Source: Rhodobacter sp. (GTDB lineage Bacteria; Pseudomonadota; Alphaproteobacteria; Rhodobacterales; Rhodobacteraceae). From it: 5,008 nucleotides of DNA. A program made the position numbers and the translations under genes. The first letter of the stretch is position 1, and each line of letters starts with the position of its first letter. The DNA is taken from the NCBI GenBank assembly GCA_013824055.1, contig PNNE01000250.1, positions 1 to 5,008 of the forward strand, read 5' to 3'. This document shows, in pieces, positions 4,826-5,008 of this stretch. A model generated the notes under the pieces. That model searched no databases, had not been told where the DNA came from, and was given only the letters and a program-made list of their open reading frames with translations.

Positions 4826-5008
4826 TTACTTTATGACGGTGACTCGACGTGGCCGCAACCGTACAGGGGACAAATCCTCAACCGATTGGTCGTGGTTGCT
4901 TTCCTGCACCGCCTCGATGACCGGGCGAGCTGCGCGCGCGGCCCTTGCTTCCGGCAGCGGAGCCGCCAGCGGAACTGGCGTTGCCACCGGGGGCGCAAGT
5001 GCTGCCGC
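4826..5008 (-). CDS. C-terminal end of an unidentified protein with a Pro/Ala-rich, basic tail (partial)
   Basis: The minus strand is open without a stop from the window edge to a TAA at 4828-4826, giving the last 60 residues of a protein whose start lies outside the window. The visible part begins with a Pro/Ala/Val-rich run, continues through Arg/Ala-rich sequence and a short acidic segment (residues QSVEDL), and ends in the basic tail VRLRPRRVTVIK. No catalytic motif or membrane segment is visible, so I cannot name a function. That it is coding is supported by the uninterrupted frame, by GC-rich codon use like that of the next gene, and by its stop lying just 3 bases before the ATG of the 793-residue GTPase, the spacing of an operon. 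The composition resembles the disordered linker of that neighbour, which suggests an unstructured tail after a folded domain located upstream. Confidence 0.72.
   Translation of the reverse strand, partial: AAALAPPVATPVPLAAPLPEARAARAARPVIEAVQESNHDQSVEDLSPVRLRPRRVTVIK

Overview
The window looks like chromosomal or accessory DNA of a G+C-rich alphaproteobacterium, probably of the Rhodobacteraceae type. This is inferred from strongly GC-ended codons and the style of the proteins, not from a database search. All supported genes lie on the minus strand, so transcription runs from high to low coordinates. There are no RNA genes, CRISPR arrays, insertion sequences or plus-strand genes that I can support.

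Layout in transcription order: (1) 5008-4826, the last 60 codons of a gene that begins outside the window, with a Pro/Ala-rich tail ending in basic residues. (2) 4822-2441, a 793-residue protein made of an N-terminal P-loop GTPase domain, a linker of about 400 residues rich in Pro, Ala, Glu and Arg, and a helical C-terminal domain of about 100 residues. It starts only 3 bases after the previous stop. (3) 2440-2308, a 133-base intergenic gap that is visibly less G+C-rich, contains a perfect 10-bp palindrome and ends in a good ribosome binding site. (4) 2307-245, a bacterial dynamin-like GTPase of about 687 residues, broken by an apparent one-base deletion near 1381-1386 between the G4 and G5 motifs. 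The two reading frames overlap in an ATGA that resembles translational coupling but is an internal methionine of the intact protein. (5) 215-1, the start of a second dynamin-type GTPase with its own Shine-Dalgarno sequence, running off the window.

The central observation is a row of at least three different P-loop GTPases in one orientation. Two are of the dynamin-like type. The third is a divergent G protein with a degenerate G3 motif, tethered through a long disordered linker to a helical domain. Paired bacterial dynamin-like proteins are known to act together in membrane remodelling, vesicle-linked secretion (LeoABC) or phage tolerance (Bacillus DynA). By inference this locus encodes a multi-GTPase membrane-associated assembly in which the 793-residue protein could be an adaptor or regulator. 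The sequence alone does not decide the function.
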